Shown: positions 32,176 to 41,090, counted from the first letter of the stretch. The stretch is 64,000 bases of DNA from Mycolicibacterium bacteremicum (GCF_002086115.1 NZ_MVHJ01000018.1:29877-93876); one strand, 5' to 3'. Translations and numbers: made by a program. Notes: a model not told the origin generated them from the sequence alone.

Positions 32176-33423
32176 TCAGGGCAGCGGCCCGGCGAGCCTG
32201 GCCGGCCGGCACAGTGCGGCAACCGTCAGCGTGAGGGTGGCGGCGACCGCGAATGCGGCCTGCACGTTCACGGCGTCGGCGGTCCCGCCCAACACGGCGG
32301 CGGCGATCGGACGGGAGCCGAGGAAACCGACCATCCACAGCGCCATGATCCGGCCACGCAACTCCTGCGGGGCACGCTCCTGCACGACCGTGGTCAGTCC
32401 GGTGAGAGCCCAACCGAACCCGAGCCCGGCCAGCGCGAACCCGGCGATTGCCAGGGCGGGCACCACACTGGCGGCCAGCACCGCGCAGCCCACCCCGAGG
32501 CCGGCCAATCCGAGGAAGGACACCCGGGCGGCCGGGATGCGACCGCCCAGGATGGCCAGCACGCCCATCCCGACCGCCGCGCCGACGCCGAACACCGCGG
32601 ACAGCAGTCCGACCAGTTCGGTGCCGCCATCCAGCGCATCGGCCAACGACGGGGCCAATGTGATCGACGGGTCGGCGGCGACGCCGACGGTCGTGACGGC
32701 GATGAGCGCCATCAACAACGGCCGGTCCCGCCAGACATGCCACAGTGCCGCGCGCACCCGACGGTCGGCGTCGGCGGCCCGTGGCGGCGGCGCGGGGAGC
32801 CGGACCGCGACGATGAACAACGCGAAGATCAGATGCAGTCCAGCGCTCACGGCGAAACCGGTGGCCGCCCCGAAATGCGCGGCCAGATACGCGCCGGCGG
32901 CCGGACCGACGATGCGGCCGACGGTCATCGGGATGCTGTTGAGCGCCATGGCCGTCGACAACTCGCCCGGCCGGATGATGTCCGGCACGATCGACTGCAT
33001 GGCCGGACCGCCGACGACGAAGCCGATGCCGACCAGCAGGGAGCCGAGCAGCACGGCCACGGCCGGCGCAGTCCCCTGCCGGTCCGGTTGCAGGAACATC
33101 CAGACCGCAATCGAGCCGGAGCCGGCCAGGCAGAGCACCCGGCCGAGCAGGATCTGCAGCCCCGGGTTGCCCGCGTCGGCCCATCGGCCGCTGATCGGGC
33201 TGAGGATCAGCTGCGGCCCGAACTGGAAGACCCCGACCAGCCCGACCATGAGGGCGGACCCGGTCGCCTCGTAGACCACGACGGCCGCGATGATGCTGTG
33301 CGTCCAGACCGCGACGATGGAGAACATCCGGCCCCAGAACAAGGTGCCGAAAACCGGGTCGAGCAGCAACCGCCCCGCACCGCGCGGGCGCGCGGGTGCG
33401 GTGGGATCGGTCAGCTGCGGCAC
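32176..33423 (-). CDS. MFS exporter (EntS/MFS_3-like)
   Basis: 415 residues with about 12 hydrophobic segments; GTG 33423 is taken because TTG 33426 is directly before it. The group is recognised by FGTLFWGRMFSIVAVWTH at the N-terminus, PISGRWADAGN (motif A-like) and the SIVPDIIRPGELSTAMALNS loop, as in enterobactin-exporter and macrolide-efflux-like transporters. It probably exports a small hydrophobic or siderophore-like molecule. The upstream palindrome at 33432 suggests a local repressor, which is not encoded next to it. Confidence 0.85.
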   Translation of the reverse strand: MPQLTDPTAPARPRGAGRLLLDPVFGTLFWGRMFSIVAVWTHSIIAAVVVYEATGSALMVGLVGVFQFGPQLILSPISGRWADAGNPGLQILLGRVLCLAGSGSIAVWMFLQPDRQGTAPAVAVLLGSLLVGIGFVVGGPAMQSIVPDIIRPGELSTAMALNSIPMTVGRIVGPAAGAYLAAHFGAATGFAVSAGLHLIFALFIVAVRLPAPPPRAADADRRVRAALWHVWRDRPLLMALIAVTTVGVAADPSITLAPSLADALDGGTELVGLLSAVFGVGAAVGMGVLAILGGRIPAARVSFLGLAGLGVGCAVLAASVVPALAIAGFALAGLGFGWALTGLTTVVQERAPQELRGRIMALWMVGFLGSRPIAAAVLGGTADAVNVQAAFAVAATLTLTVAALCRPARLAGPLP

Positions 33424-33431
33424 CAAATATG

Positions 33432-33450
33432 TTTAGCAAACACAGCTAAA
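33432..33450. promoter_or_regulatory. Inverted repeat in the MFS/MoxR divergent region
   Basis: TTTAGC-AAACACA-GCTAAA, perfect 6-bp arms, directly upstream of the MFS start and about 90 bp before the moxR operon. It sits where it would overlap the MFS promoter. Confidence 0.5.
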
Positions 33451-33503
33451 TTCACACAGTCCGCGCCGTCAGGGACCCGGATCGCTTGGCGGCAGCAAAA
33501 CAT

Positions 33504-33509
33504 GGGTAA
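33504..33509 (+). promoter_or_regulatory. GGGTAA box before the MoxR operon
   Basis: GGGTAA with only a weak upstream partner (CTTG at 15 nt); leader of 33 nt with GGAAGGA before ATG 33543. A weak SigF-type candidate. Confidence 0.25.
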
Positions 33510-33542
33510 CCGGAGCCGGATACGCACCCTCCGGAAGGATCC

Positions 33543-34544
33543 ATGACCGCATCGCACGTGCACCCCGCCGAAGCGGCGATCGAGGACGCCCGCAATGTCG
33601 CCGCCGCGGTGGCCGCCGAGTTCTCCACCAAAGTCGTCGGACAACATCATCTCCGTGAGTCGATGCTGCTCGCGCTGCTGGCCGGCGGTCACCTGCTGGT
33701 CGAGAGCGTGCCCGGCCTGGCGAAGACGACGGCCGCACGGGTGGTCGCGGAATCCATCGACGGCAGCTTCCGGCGTATCCAGTGCACCCCCGACCTCTTA
33801 CCCAGCGATATCGTCGGCACCCAGATCTACGAGGCGGCCAGCAACACCTTCGTCACCCAACTCGGCCCGGTGCACGCCAACATCGTGCTGCTCGACGAGA
33901 TCAACCGCTCCAGCGCCAAGACCCAGAGCGCCATGCTGGAGGCGATGCAGGAACGTCAGACCACCATCGCCGGGGTGGAGTATCCGATCCCGTCGCCGTT
34001 CCTGGTGATCGCCACCCAGAACCCGGTCGACCAGGAGGGCACCTATCCGCTCTCGGAGGCCCAGACCGACCGGTTCATGCTGAAGGAACTGGTGCAGTAC
34101 CCGTCCGTCGAGGACGAGGTCGAGATCATCGAACGGATGGATGCCGGACTGTACGACCGCGACCATCCCGCCCGGCCCGTTGTCACCGTCGACGAGATCC
34201 GCCGCGCCCAGACCGCCGTGCGGAGCGTGCACATGGACCGGGTACTCGTCGAATACGCGGGCCGCCTGGTCGGCGTGACCAGGGACCCGGACCGGCACCT
34301 GCCCGCCAACATCGCGCGGCTCATCGAATACGGGGCCAGCCCCCGCGCGACCATCGCGTTCTGCCGTACCGCCCGGGCGCTGGCCGTGTTGCGTGGGCGC
34401 AACCACGTGCTGCCCGATGACATCGCCCGGTTGGCGCACCGCGTGCTGCGTCACCGGATGGTGCTCGGATTCGAGGCCGCCAGTGCCCGCATCACCCCCG
34501 ACGCGGTGGTGGAAGCGGTGTTGCGGGCCGTACCGGTGCCGTGA
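33543..34544 (+). CDS. MoxR-family AAA+ ATPase
   Basis: 333 residues: Walker A-like ESVPGLAKTTAAR (~55-67), Walker B IVLLDEINRSS (~118-128), sensor IATQNPVDQEGTYPLSEAQTDRF. The GLAKT loop is the MoxR form of Walker A. MoxR ATPases work with DUF58 and vWA partners as chaperone-like machines that activate or fold enzymes or envelope complexes. It heads a six-gene operon with exactly those partners. Confidence 0.92.
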   Translation: MTASHVHPAEAAIEDARNVAAAVAAEFSTKVVGQHHLRESMLLALLAGGHLLVESVPGLAKTTAARVVAESIDGSFRRIQCTPDLLPSDIVGTQIYEAASNTFVTQLGPVHANIVLLDEINRSSAKTQSAMLEAMQERQTTIAGVEYPIPSPFLVIATQNPVDQEGTYPLSEAQTDRFMLKELVQYPSVEDEVEIIERMDAGLYDRDHPARPVVTVDEIRRAQTAVRSVHMDRVLVEYAGRLVGVTRDPDRHLPANIARLIEYGASPRATIAFCRTARALAVLRGRNHVLPDDIARLAHRVLRHRMVLGFEAASARITPDAVVEAVLRAVPVP

Positions 34545-34551
34545 GGTTGCC

Positions 34552-35421
34552 ATGGGCAGACACCTCGATGCCGCCAAGGCGTACATCGGCCGGGATGCGG
34601 CGGGCATGCTCGCCGGCGGCCGATATGCGCTGGTGCACACCAGGAGCATGGAGTTCGACGAGTTGCGTCCGTACGTGCCGGGCGATGATGTGCGCGATAT
34701 CGACTGGAAGGCCACCGCGCGTTCCGGGCACACCCTGATCAAGCAGTTCGTCACCGAGAAGCATCACAAGATCCTGGTGGTCGCCGACGCCGGCCGAAAC
34801 GCCTGCGCCGAAACCCCGTCCGGTGAACTCAAATGTCAGGTGACATCGCACATCATCGGCGCGATCGGACTGATCACGCTGCCCCGCTCCGACGAGATCG
34901 GCCTGGTCACCGGAGACCGGCGAGGATCTTTCGACATCCGGTTACGGCGCGGCGAAACGCATATCGAGCGGATGCTGCACCGCTATCACCAGCATGTCGG
35001 CGCCGAGCCGGATGCCAGTGACATCGTGGTCCAGCTGCAGTGGGTCGCCCAACATCAGCGCCATCCACTGCTGATCGTCGTCGTTTCCGACGAACCTGAT
35101 GTGAGCGACCGGTTACGCGATGTGCTGCAGTCCCTCGGTGCGCGCCATGACGTGCTGTGGGCGATGATCGAAGACCGTCCAGCGCTCGACCCCGCCGACC
35201 CCGGCGCCGGCTATGACGTCGCCGACGGTCGCCGGGTGCTGGACGCAGAGGTGCTCGGCGAGCGGGTGCTGCGCGCCTATCGACGCGCCGAAGAGCAACG
35301 GCGACAGGAACTCTCGGAGTTCATGACCGAACTGCGGGTACCGCACGCGCGGATCGCGTCGAGTAGGGGGATCGCGCCGGCGTTGGTCGCGATGACGGGG
35401 GTGTATGCCCGTGCCGGATGA
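34552..35421 (+). CDS. DUF58 protein, MoxR partner
   Basis: 289 residues from ATG 34552 (GAGG upstream, 7 nt after moxR). The DUF58 signature RSMEFDELRPYVPGDDVRDIDWKATARSG is at ~32-60, followed by a vWA-like fold (KILVVADAGRNACAET with a weakened MIDAS). These proteins are MoxR co-factors in many bacteria. The next gene overlaps its end by 17 nt. Confidence 0.9.
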   Translation: MGRHLDAAKAYIGRDAAGMLAGGRYALVHTRSMEFDELRPYVPGDDVRDIDWKATARSGHTLIKQFVTEKHHKILVVADAGRNACAETPSGELKCQVTSHIIGAIGLITLPRSDEIGLVTGDRRGSFDIRLRRGETHIERMLHRYHQHVGAEPDASDIVVQLQWVAQHQRHPLLIVVVSDEPDVSDRLRDVLQSLGARHDVLWAMIEDRPALDPADPGAGYDVADGRRVLDAEVLGERVLRAYRRAEEQRRQELSEFMTELRVPHARIASSRGIAPALVAMTGVYARAG

Positions 35422-35878
35422 CCTATTGAGGTACCTGATGGATGCGCCGCCGGCGCCGACGGGCTGGTTGTGGGGTGTCGGCCTCATCGCCGCGGTGGTG
35501 ATCGGCTGGTACGCGGCGGTGCTGTGGTGGACCGCCCCGGGCCGGGCCGAGCCCGCCGTGATGGCCGCGGCACGTACCGCGTTGACCAGGCGTCGCGCGC
35601 TGCGTGCCATCGAGGACACCAGGATGCGGTACCGCACCGCCGACCTCGGCGCGCCGGCCGCCGCCGCGGAACTCAGCGGACATGTCCGTCGATTCCTGCA
35701 GGACACCACCGGACAACGCGTCGAGTATCTCCAACTCCCCGAGATCGCCGCGGGTGCCCTCGCGCCCGCGGCGCCGGTGCTCACCGACCTCGACGACGTC
35801 CACTTCAACCGGACCACGGTGACCGATGTCGAGGCCGCCGCCGATGCCGCCGAACGGCTGGTGCGCGAATGGATCTGA
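35405..35878 (+). CDS. Membrane protein of the MoxR operon (DUF4381-like)
   Basis: 157 residues with one N-terminal transmembrane helix (~20-45, GWLWGVGLIAAVVIGWYAAVLWW) and a soluble helical part after it (TRRRALRAIEDTRMRYRTADL, AAELSGHVRRFLQDTTGQ). Size, topology and operon place match the DUF4381-type member of MoxR/Bat operons. It overlaps both neighbours, so the genes are translated together. Confidence 0.7.
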   Translation: MPVPDDLLRYLMDAPPAPTGWLWGVGLIAAVVIGWYAAVLWWTAPGRAEPAVMAAARTALTRRRALRAIEDTRMRYRTADLGAPAAAAELSGHVRRFLQDTTGQRVEYLQLPEIAAGALAPAAPVLTDLDDVHFNRTTVTDVEAAADAAERLVREWI

Positions 35879-36804
35879 TGTGGTGGGCCGTCGTGGCCGC
35901 CGCGTGCTTCGGACTCGCCGGATGCGTGGGTGCGGCCCTGCTGTGGCCCGGCCGGGCGCCGGACCGGCCGCCGCGCGCGCTGGCCAACACCCGAAGACTG
36001 ACCGCGCTGCCCGAGTATGTGCGTGCCGCGCGCATGCAGACCATCACGACCGCGCTGAGCATCGTGCTGCTGCTGGCGGCATTCGCCACCGCGGCGCTGG
36101 CCGCCGCGCGGCCGACCGGCCTGCCCGTGCCGCCCCGCCAGGCCGCCGCCGAGCAGCCGGAGGACATCATGGTCTGCGTCGGCGACCCCGCCGAGGATCC
36201 GGCGGTGCAGACCGCCCTGCGTTACTTCGCCGCGGCGGCCCGCGGATTCGGCAGCGAACGTATCGGTCTGACATCGGCGGACCGCCGGGTGGTTCCGCTG
36301 ACCCGCGATTATCAATACGCCGCAGCACGGTTCGCCGCCCCGGGCGCACTGACCGCCGACATCCGCTATGTCGACTACGCCCCGACCGTGGCAGACATCC
36401 TGACACTGTGCCTGACCGGTTTCCCGGATTTCGAGTCCGCGGCACCCCAGCGCCGGTCGTTGATCTACATCGGTCCGGCGAGCCTGCCCGACGACCCCGC
36501 CCCCGGGCTGTTCAGTGATGCGACCGTGCGCCGGCTGGCTGTGGACGGCGGCATACAGATCAACGCCGTCACCGCCGGCACCGGCCTGCCCGCCGCGCTC
36601 GCCGAGGCCACCGGCGGACGGGCATACGCCGGGACCGCCGACGTCAACGGCAGGCTGGCCGAGATCCGGCGCAACCCGCCGCCGCCGGTGACCGATGCCG
36701 AGGGCGCGACGGCGTACTCCTCGGAGACACCGGACCCGGCCCTGTTGGCGGCGATTCTGGCGGTGGCCGCCGTCCTGCTGATCCCGGTGGTGATCCGGCG
36801 ATGA
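35869..36804 (+). CDS. Membrane protein of the MoxR operon (degenerate vWA/BatA-like)
   Basis: 311 residues with membrane helices at ~5-25, ~62-85 and the C-terminus (LLAAILAVAAVLLIPVVI). The extracytoplasmic middle (~90-280) has an alpha/beta pattern and phrases such as RRSLIYIGPASLPDD and IQINAVTAGTGLP that fit a vWA-like fold in the BatA/BatB position. I see no DxSxS metal site, so it would not bind metal in the usual way. Overlaps the preceding gene by 10 nt and the next by 4 nt. Confidence 0.65.
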   Translation: MDLMWWAVVAAACFGLAGCVGAALLWPGRAPDRPPRALANTRRLTALPEYVRAARMQTITTALSIVLLLAAFATAALAAARPTGLPVPPRQAAAEQPEDIMVCVGDPAEDPAVQTALRYFAAAARGFGSERIGLTSADRRVVPLTRDYQYAAARFAAPGALTADIRYVDYAPTVADILTLCLTGFPDFESAAPQRRSLIYIGPASLPDDPAPGLFSDATVRRLAVDGGIQINAVTAGTGLPAALAEATGGRAYAGTADVNGRLAEIRRNPPPPVTDAEGATAYSSETPDPALLAAILAVAAVLLIPVVIRR

Positions 36805-37673
36805 CCCTGCAACCCGCGTTACCGCTGTGGCTGCCCATCGCCGCGGCCGCCGTGGTGCTGGCCGCCGCCGTGCTGGGCAGGCGCGGCCCGTACCGGACAC
36901 TCATCGTGGCGGCCGTCCTGCTGTTGTGCGCGCTGCTGCGACCGGTCATCGGTGACTCCGAGCAGGCGGTCACCCGCGTCGCAGGTGACCGTGACCCCAA
37001 CGTGTTCCTGGTCGTCGACCGGTCACCCGATATGTCGGGACCGGCGATTGCACAGGCGCGCAGCGATATGGCGGCCCTGATCGACCGCTACCCCGATGCG
37101 CGCTTCGCGGTGATCGGCTTCGCCGCCCGGCCGGCACTGGACTGGCCGCTGTCGGCCGACCGCTGGAGCCTGCGACCGGTCGTCAGCACCATCACCGTGG
37201 ACGAGTCGGTGCCCGTGGACACGGCCAATGCCGGCGCGGCCGCAAATGTGCTGCGCTACCAGCTCATCGGCGCCACCCAGCAGTTCCCCCGGGCCCGCAA
37301 CCTGGTGTTCTATCTGGGGTCCGGGACGCCGGGGTCACCGCTTCCGCCACGGGACTTCGACCTGGCCGAGGACGCCGTGGACGGCGGCGCGGTGCTCGGA
37401 TACCGGGACGACGGGACGGCGGCACTGCGGGGGATCGCCGATCAGATCGGAGTGCCGTTCGTACCGCGCGAACCCGACCGGCCGTTGGACGACCTGCTCG
37501 GCGCGGACGATATGGCCGACGGCGGGTCCGAGGCGGGCACGCAGACTCCGGCGGGATTCGAGTTGTACTGGGCGCTGAGCGGTGCCGCGGCCGTCCTGCT
37601 GCTCGGTGCCTTGTACCGGGCATTGCGGGAGCTGCGGCGTACCAGGCTGGACCGGGTGGCGGTGGGCCGATGA
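36801..37673 (+). CDS. vWA-like membrane protein of the MoxR operon (BatB position)
   Basis: 290 residues. Two N-terminal helices (~7-50), a vWA domain (~65-240) and one C-terminal helix (~255-275). The vWA first loop is VFLVVDRSPDMSGPAIAQARSDM, where the MIDAS D-x-S-x-S reads D-R-S-P-D, so the last Ser is changed; ARFAVIGFAARPALDWPLS follows as expected. It probably gives the operon a protein-protein docking surface on the outer face of the membrane. Coupled by ATGA overlaps on both sides. Confidence 0.75.
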   Translation: MTLQPALPLWLPIAAAAVVLAAAVLGRRGPYRTLIVAAVLLLCALLRPVIGDSEQAVTRVAGDRDPNVFLVVDRSPDMSGPAIAQARSDMAALIDRYPDARFAVIGFAARPALDWPLSADRWSLRPVVSTITVDESVPVDTANAGAAANVLRYQLIGATQQFPRARNLVFYLGSGTPGSPLPPRDFDLAEDAVDGGAVLGYRDDGTAALRGIADQIGVPFVPREPDRPLDDLLGADDMADGGSEAGTQTPAGFELYWALSGAAAVLLLGALYRALRELRRTRLDRVAVGR

Positions 37674-38281
37674 CAGCACGACGCAGACGATTGCTGGTGC
37701 TCTCGGCGCCGGTGGTGCTGATACTGCTGCTCGTCGCCGGCTGGTCGGTGTGGACCGGTCTGACCGACCGGGCTGCCACACAACGATTCTCCGATGGACT
37801 GGCCGCAGCCCGGGACGACCGGCTGCTCGATGCCGAGGAAGATTTCGTCGCCGTGCTCGAGCGTGTGGAGGGCGGGCGGTCCTGTGCGCTGCGGGTCGAT
37901 CTGGTGCTGGTGCGGGAGACCTTGGGGGACCGGGCGGTGGCCGCCGTCGACGCCGATGAGGCACGCGGGTACTACCGCAGCGCCCGCGAGGTCGTCGAGC
38001 AGGCGCCGCCGGGTTGCTTCGCCGACAACACCGACACCGATCCCGGTCGCCGGGAGATCCGTGAGCGGGCGGCGCCCCGGCTCGACGCCAAGCTGGCCGC
38101 GCTGTCCCAGCCACTGCCACCGGCACCGCCGCTCGCACCGCCACCACCACCGCCCCCGGCCGGGTCACCCGCCCCCGGCGGCGCCTCGACACCCGACGAG
38201 CAGGAACGCCGCCTGAACCCCGATCAGGGCGACCCGCTCGACCGGCTCGGTGACATCCTGCGCGATGCCGCCGGGCGGTGA
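37670..38281 (+). CDS. Last gene of the MoxR operon, membrane-anchored Pro-rich protein
   Basis: 203 residues with one N-terminal helix (~8-28) and an outside helical domain with a TPR-like pattern (ATQRFSDGLAAARDDRLLDAEEDF, CALRVDLVLVRETLGDRAV). Residues ~145-170 are nearly all Pro/Ala, then a charged tail. In Bat operons the last genes often carry TPRs, which fits. Two cysteines (GRSCALR, PGCFAD) may form a disulfide. Confidence 0.65.
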   Translation: MTARRRRLLVLSAPVVLILLLVAGWSVWTGLTDRAATQRFSDGLAAARDDRLLDAEEDFVAVLERVEGGRSCALRVDLVLVRETLGDRAVAAVDADEARGYYRSAREVVEQAPPGCFADNTDTDPGRREIRERAAPRLDAKLAALSQPLPPAPPLAPPPPPPPAGSPAPGGASTPDEQERRLNPDQGDPLDRLGDILRDAAGR

Positions 38282-38334
38282 GATCGGGACGCCGCGGCGT
38301 GACACCGAGACCGTCATCCGTAACGGTCATGAGA

Positions 38335-38340
38335 TACGGT
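38335..38340 (+). promoter_or_regulatory. -10 box TACGGT of the SDR gene
   Basis: TACGGT, 6 nt before ATG 38347, giving a leaderless mRNA. Confidence 0.45.
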
Positions 38341-38346
38341 CCAGGG

Positions 38347-39186
38347 ATGGATGCGGTGACGGTGATCACGGGCGGGGCCGGCGGGATGGGCGTGGCGACG
38401 GCGGAGATCGTGGGGCGCACCGACCGGGTGGTCCTCGCCGACGTGCGCGCCGACCGGCTGGCCCACGCGGTCACGACGTTGGCCGACCTCGGTATCGACG
38501 CGGTTGCCGTGCAGTGCGACGTCACCGATCGGCAGGCCGTCGACACGCTGTACGCCACGGCGGCCGAGCTGGGCCGGGTGCGCGCCGTCGTGCACACCGC
38601 GGGCGTCAGCCCCGCGATGGGTGACGCCGAATACGTCATGCGCACCAACGTGTTCGGCACGGTGCATGTCAACGAGGCGTTCCACGAGAACGTCGACCCG
38701 GGAGGCGCGATCGTGAACGTCGCGTCGATGGCCGCGCACATCCTGCCCGAATCACTCATCCCGGTCGGCAGCTTCCCGGGGGCACTGGCCGATGAGGCGG
38801 CGTTCCTGGCCGATGTGCTGCCCGCCTGTGCCGTGGCCGGGGACGAGCAGCGCTCCGGCATCGCCTACGCAATCAGTAAGAACTTCGTGAAGTGGTACAG
38901 CAGTGCCCAGGCCGAACGGTTCAACGGGCGCGGCCTGCGCATCGTGTCGGTATCACCCGGTTCGGTCGACACCGAGATGGGCAGGCTGGAGGAAGCGGGC
39001 GGCGCCGGCGCGCTGGTGGCCGACGCCGCAGTACCCCGCTGGGGCAGGCCCGAGGAGATGGCCGAACTGTTCGCCTTCTGTGTCAGCGACCGGGCGGGCT
39101 ATCTCACCGGAACCGACATCCTCAACGACGGCGGAGTCGTCGCCTCGATCCGGGAGCGGGCCCGGGTCGGCGCGCGCAACGACTGA
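38347..39186 (+). CDS. Short-chain dehydrogenase/reductase
   Basis: 279 residues. Cofactor motif TVITGGAGGMGVATA (~6-20), VQCDVTDRQ, VNVASMAAH with the catalytic Ser, and the Y-x3-K pair in YAISKNFVKWY (~181). The C-terminal GYLTGTDILNDGGV motif closes the fold. The long insertion between Ser and Tyr (IPVGSFPGALADEAAF...) is like that of hydroxysteroid-dehydrogenase-type mycobacterial SDRs. Substrate unknown. Confidence 0.88.
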   Translation: MDAVTVITGGAGGMGVATAEIVGRTDRVVLADVRADRLAHAVTTLADLGIDAVAVQCDVTDRQAVDTLYATAAELGRVRAVVHTAGVSPAMGDAEYVMRTNVFGTVHVNEAFHENVDPGGAIVNVASMAAHILPESLIPVGSFPGALADEAAFLADVLPACAVAGDEQRSGIAYAISKNFVKWYSSAQAERFNGRGLRIVSVSPGSVDTEMGRLEEAGGAGALVADAAVPRWGRPEEMAELFAFCVSDRAGYLTGTDILNDGGVVASIRERARVGARND

Positions 39187-39190
39187 CCGC

Positions 39191-39216
39191 GTGTAAAGCC
39201 CGCGCCGCCAGGGTAA
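39191..39216 (+). promoter_or_regulatory. SigF-like promoter (GTGT-N16-GGGTAA)
   Basis: GGGTAA at 39211-39216 ends 8 nt before ATG 39225. The -35 match is weak. Confidence 0.35.
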
Positions 39217-39224
39217 TAGGACGC

Positions 39225-40241
39225 ATGCGGTTGCGGCGGAGTGATCTCGACGGCCCCGGCATCAGCCGGCAGCGCAGAGGTAAGGGTTTCAGCTATCTGG
39301 ATCCCGACGGCCGACCGCTGGACGACGCCGACCATCGGGCCCGCATTAAGGATCTCGTCATTCCGCCGGCCTGGCGCAAGGTGTGGATCAGTCCGCACGA
39401 GAACGGCCACATCCAGGCGGTGGGCACCGATGCCGCGGGCCGCCGGCAGTACCTGTATCACCAGGCCTGGCAGGAGGAGCGGGCCGAGGAGAAGTTCGAC
39501 CGGGTGCTGGAGATGTCGACCGCGCTGCCCGCCTGGCGGGAGCGGATCGCCGCGGACCTCAACGGCCGCGGGCTGTCCCGGGACCGGGTCCTGGCGTTGG
39601 CGCTGCACCTGCTGGACCTCGGCTACTTCCGGGCCGGTGGCGAGCAGTACGCCGAGGAGCATGAGTCCTACGGTCTGGCAACGCTGCAGTGCGAGCATGT
39701 CAGTCTCCGCAGAGGGGCCGTCGCCTTCGACTTCCCGGCCAAGAGCGGGGTGCGCCGGATCTGGGAGATCGACGACCCCGAGGTGCTCAGGGCGGTACGC
39801 GCGCTGCTGCGCAGAGATGGCCGCACCGACCGGTTGCTGGTGTGCCGCAACGGTTCCGGGTGGGTCGACATCCACGCCGCGGACCTGAATACGCGTTTCA
39901 AGGAGCTGGTCGGCGACGACTACAGCGTGAAGGATCTGCGCACCTGGCACGGCACCGTGCTGGCGGCCGCCGCCTTCGCCGAGGCCGATCCGGGCGAGAC
40001 GGAACGTCAGCGCAAGCGCGCGGTGTCCGGGGTGATGAAGCAGGTGTCCGAGGAGCTGGGCAACACCCCGGCGGTGGCCCGCAGCTCGTATGTGGATCCG
40101 CGGGTGGTCGCCGGCTACGAGCGGGGCACCACCATCGCGGCGGCGGCCAAGCGGGCGGCACGGGAAAAGGACCGGGCGGCCGCCGTGGCGATACTGGAGA
40201 AGGCGACCCGCAACCTGGTGCGCAAGGTCGGCAAGGGCTGA
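39225..40241 (+). CDS. DNA topoisomerase IB (poxvirus/bacterial type)
   Basis: 338 residues. The N-terminal half has FSYLDPDGRPLDD and IPPAWRKVWISPHENGHIQAVGTDAAGRRQYLYH; the catalytic half has KDLRTWHGT (His of the active site) and the tyrosine in ARSSYVDPRV. Type IB enzymes nick one strand, relax supercoils of both signs and reseal without ATP. Bacterial members are accessory enzymes, often stress-linked. The frame is intact, with all visible active-site residues present. Start ATG 39225 follows the promoter by only 8 nt. Confidence 0.92.
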   Translation: MRLRRSDLDGPGISRQRRGKGFSYLDPDGRPLDDADHRARIKDLVIPPAWRKVWISPHENGHIQAVGTDAAGRRQYLYHQAWQEERAEEKFDRVLEMSTALPAWRERIAADLNGRGLSRDRVLALALHLLDLGYFRAGGEQYAEEHESYGLATLQCEHVSLRRGAVAFDFPAKSGVRRIWEIDDPEVLRAVRALLRRDGRTDRLLVCRNGSGWVDIHAADLNTRFKELVGDDYSVKDLRTWHGTVLAAAAFAEADPGETERQRKRAVSGVMKQVSEELGNTPAVARSSYVDPRVVAGYERGTTIAAAAKRAAREKDRAAAVAILEKATRNLVRKVGKG

Positions 40242-40249
40242 CGGTCCCG

Positions 40250-40274
40250 TTTCGTGCGGCCCGCTCCCGGGAAT
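40250..40274 (+). promoter_or_regulatory. SigF-like promoter (GTTT-N15-GGGAAT)
   Basis: GTTT 40250-40253, GGGAAT 40269-40274, 8 nt before ATG 40283. This would give the small gene its own transcript apart from topoisomerase IB. Confidence 0.45.
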
Positions 40275-40282
40275 CCACCGAC

Positions 40283-40540
40283 ATGCCGAATTCATCGATC
40301 AAGAACGAGAAGATGTACGAGGATCTGCGCGAGCAGGGCAACTCGAAGGAGAAGGCGGCACGCATCTCCAATGCGGCGGCCGCCCGCGGCACGTCCGCGG
40401 TGGGCCGCAAGGGCGGCAAGTCAGGGTCCTACGAGGACTGGAACGTGGCCGACCTCAAGAAGCGCGCCAAGGAACTGGGCATGAGCGGCTATTCGAAGCT
40501 CACCAAGGACAAGCTCGTCGACAAGCTGCGCAATCACTGA
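40283..40540 (+). CDS. Small basic protein with Rho-N/SAP-like C-terminus (DUF7218-like)
   Basis: 85 residues. The N-terminal part (KMYEDLREQGNSKEKAARIS, AAARG) is a short helical motif found in stress-type small proteins of actinobacteria, the middle is Gly/Lys-rich, and the end (WNVADLKKRAKELGMSGYSK, KDKLVDKLRNH) is a Rho N-terminal/SAP-type helix-extended-loop-helix, a nucleic-acid-binding fold. It probably binds DNA or RNA; its place after topoisomerase IB fits a DNA-protection role. Overlaps the convergent gene by 7 nt. Confidence 0.75.
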   Translation: MPNSSIKNEKMYEDLREQGNSKEKAARISNAAAARGTSAVGRKGGKSGSYEDWNVADLKKRAKELGMSGYSKLTKDKLVDKLRNH

Positions 40541-41082
40541 CCACTGAGGCCGAGCCGATCGGCCAACACCAGGAACGCGACCGCGAAGTCGTTGTCGGCG
40601 GTCGTGGCCCGCAGTTCGGCCCAGTCCACCCGTTCCCGCACCGCCCGTACGGCCGGCAGCAAGCGGGTGAAATCGCAGTAGTGCTCGTTGAGCGCGCGCA
40701 ACTTCTGCGCCAGGACGAACGTCACCGGAAGCACCGGCATCCGGATCGCCACCACATCATGCTGTTCGGCGCACGCGAGGGTCTGCGCGGTCACGGGATC
40801 GCCGTTGACGCGGTGCAGGACATCGACCAGGGCCGGACCGGCATGCGCTTTGAACAACCAGTCCTCCGGCGGCCGTTCGATGCGGAACCCGGCCTTGCAC
40901 AGCGTTGCGGCCGCGGCCTCGGTATCCGCCTCGGCGACCACGAAATCGACATCGTGCACGGGTTCGGGCCCACCCGCCACCCAGAGGGCGTAGCTCCCGG
41001 CGAGCGCGAACGGCGGGCCGTGCTCCTTGAGCGCCGACGCGGCCGTGCGCAGGGCTGCCCGCAGTTCCTCATGTGTCGACAT
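40534..41082 (-). CDS. Nucleotidyltransferase-fold protein
   Basis: 182 residues from ATG 41082. The pol-beta-like NTase motif is present: FALAGSYALWVAGG (helix) followed by HDVDFVV (the metal-binding D-x-D) at ~30-55; later sequence is helical (VTFVLAQKLRALNEHYCDF). Proteins of this kind include kanamycin-nucleotidyltransferase relatives and AbiEii-type toxins; no antitoxin partner lies beside it. Substrate unknown. Confidence 0.7.
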   Translation of the reverse strand: MSTHEELRAALRTAASALKEHGPPFALAGSYALWVAGGPEPVHDVDFVVAEADTEAAAATLCKAGFRIERPPEDWLFKAHAGPALVDVLHRVNGDPVTAQTLACAEQHDVVAIRMPVLPVTFVLAQKLRALNEHYCDFTRLLPAVRAVRERVDWAELRATTADNDFAVAFLVLADRLGLSGQ

Positions 41083-41090
41083 GCATTCGT

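Noticed and set aside
33432..33450. IdeR (iron) box upstream of the EntS-like exporter
   Set aside because: It is a palindrome with TTAG/CTAA-like ends, but the centre and length do not fit the 19-bp iron-box consensus.
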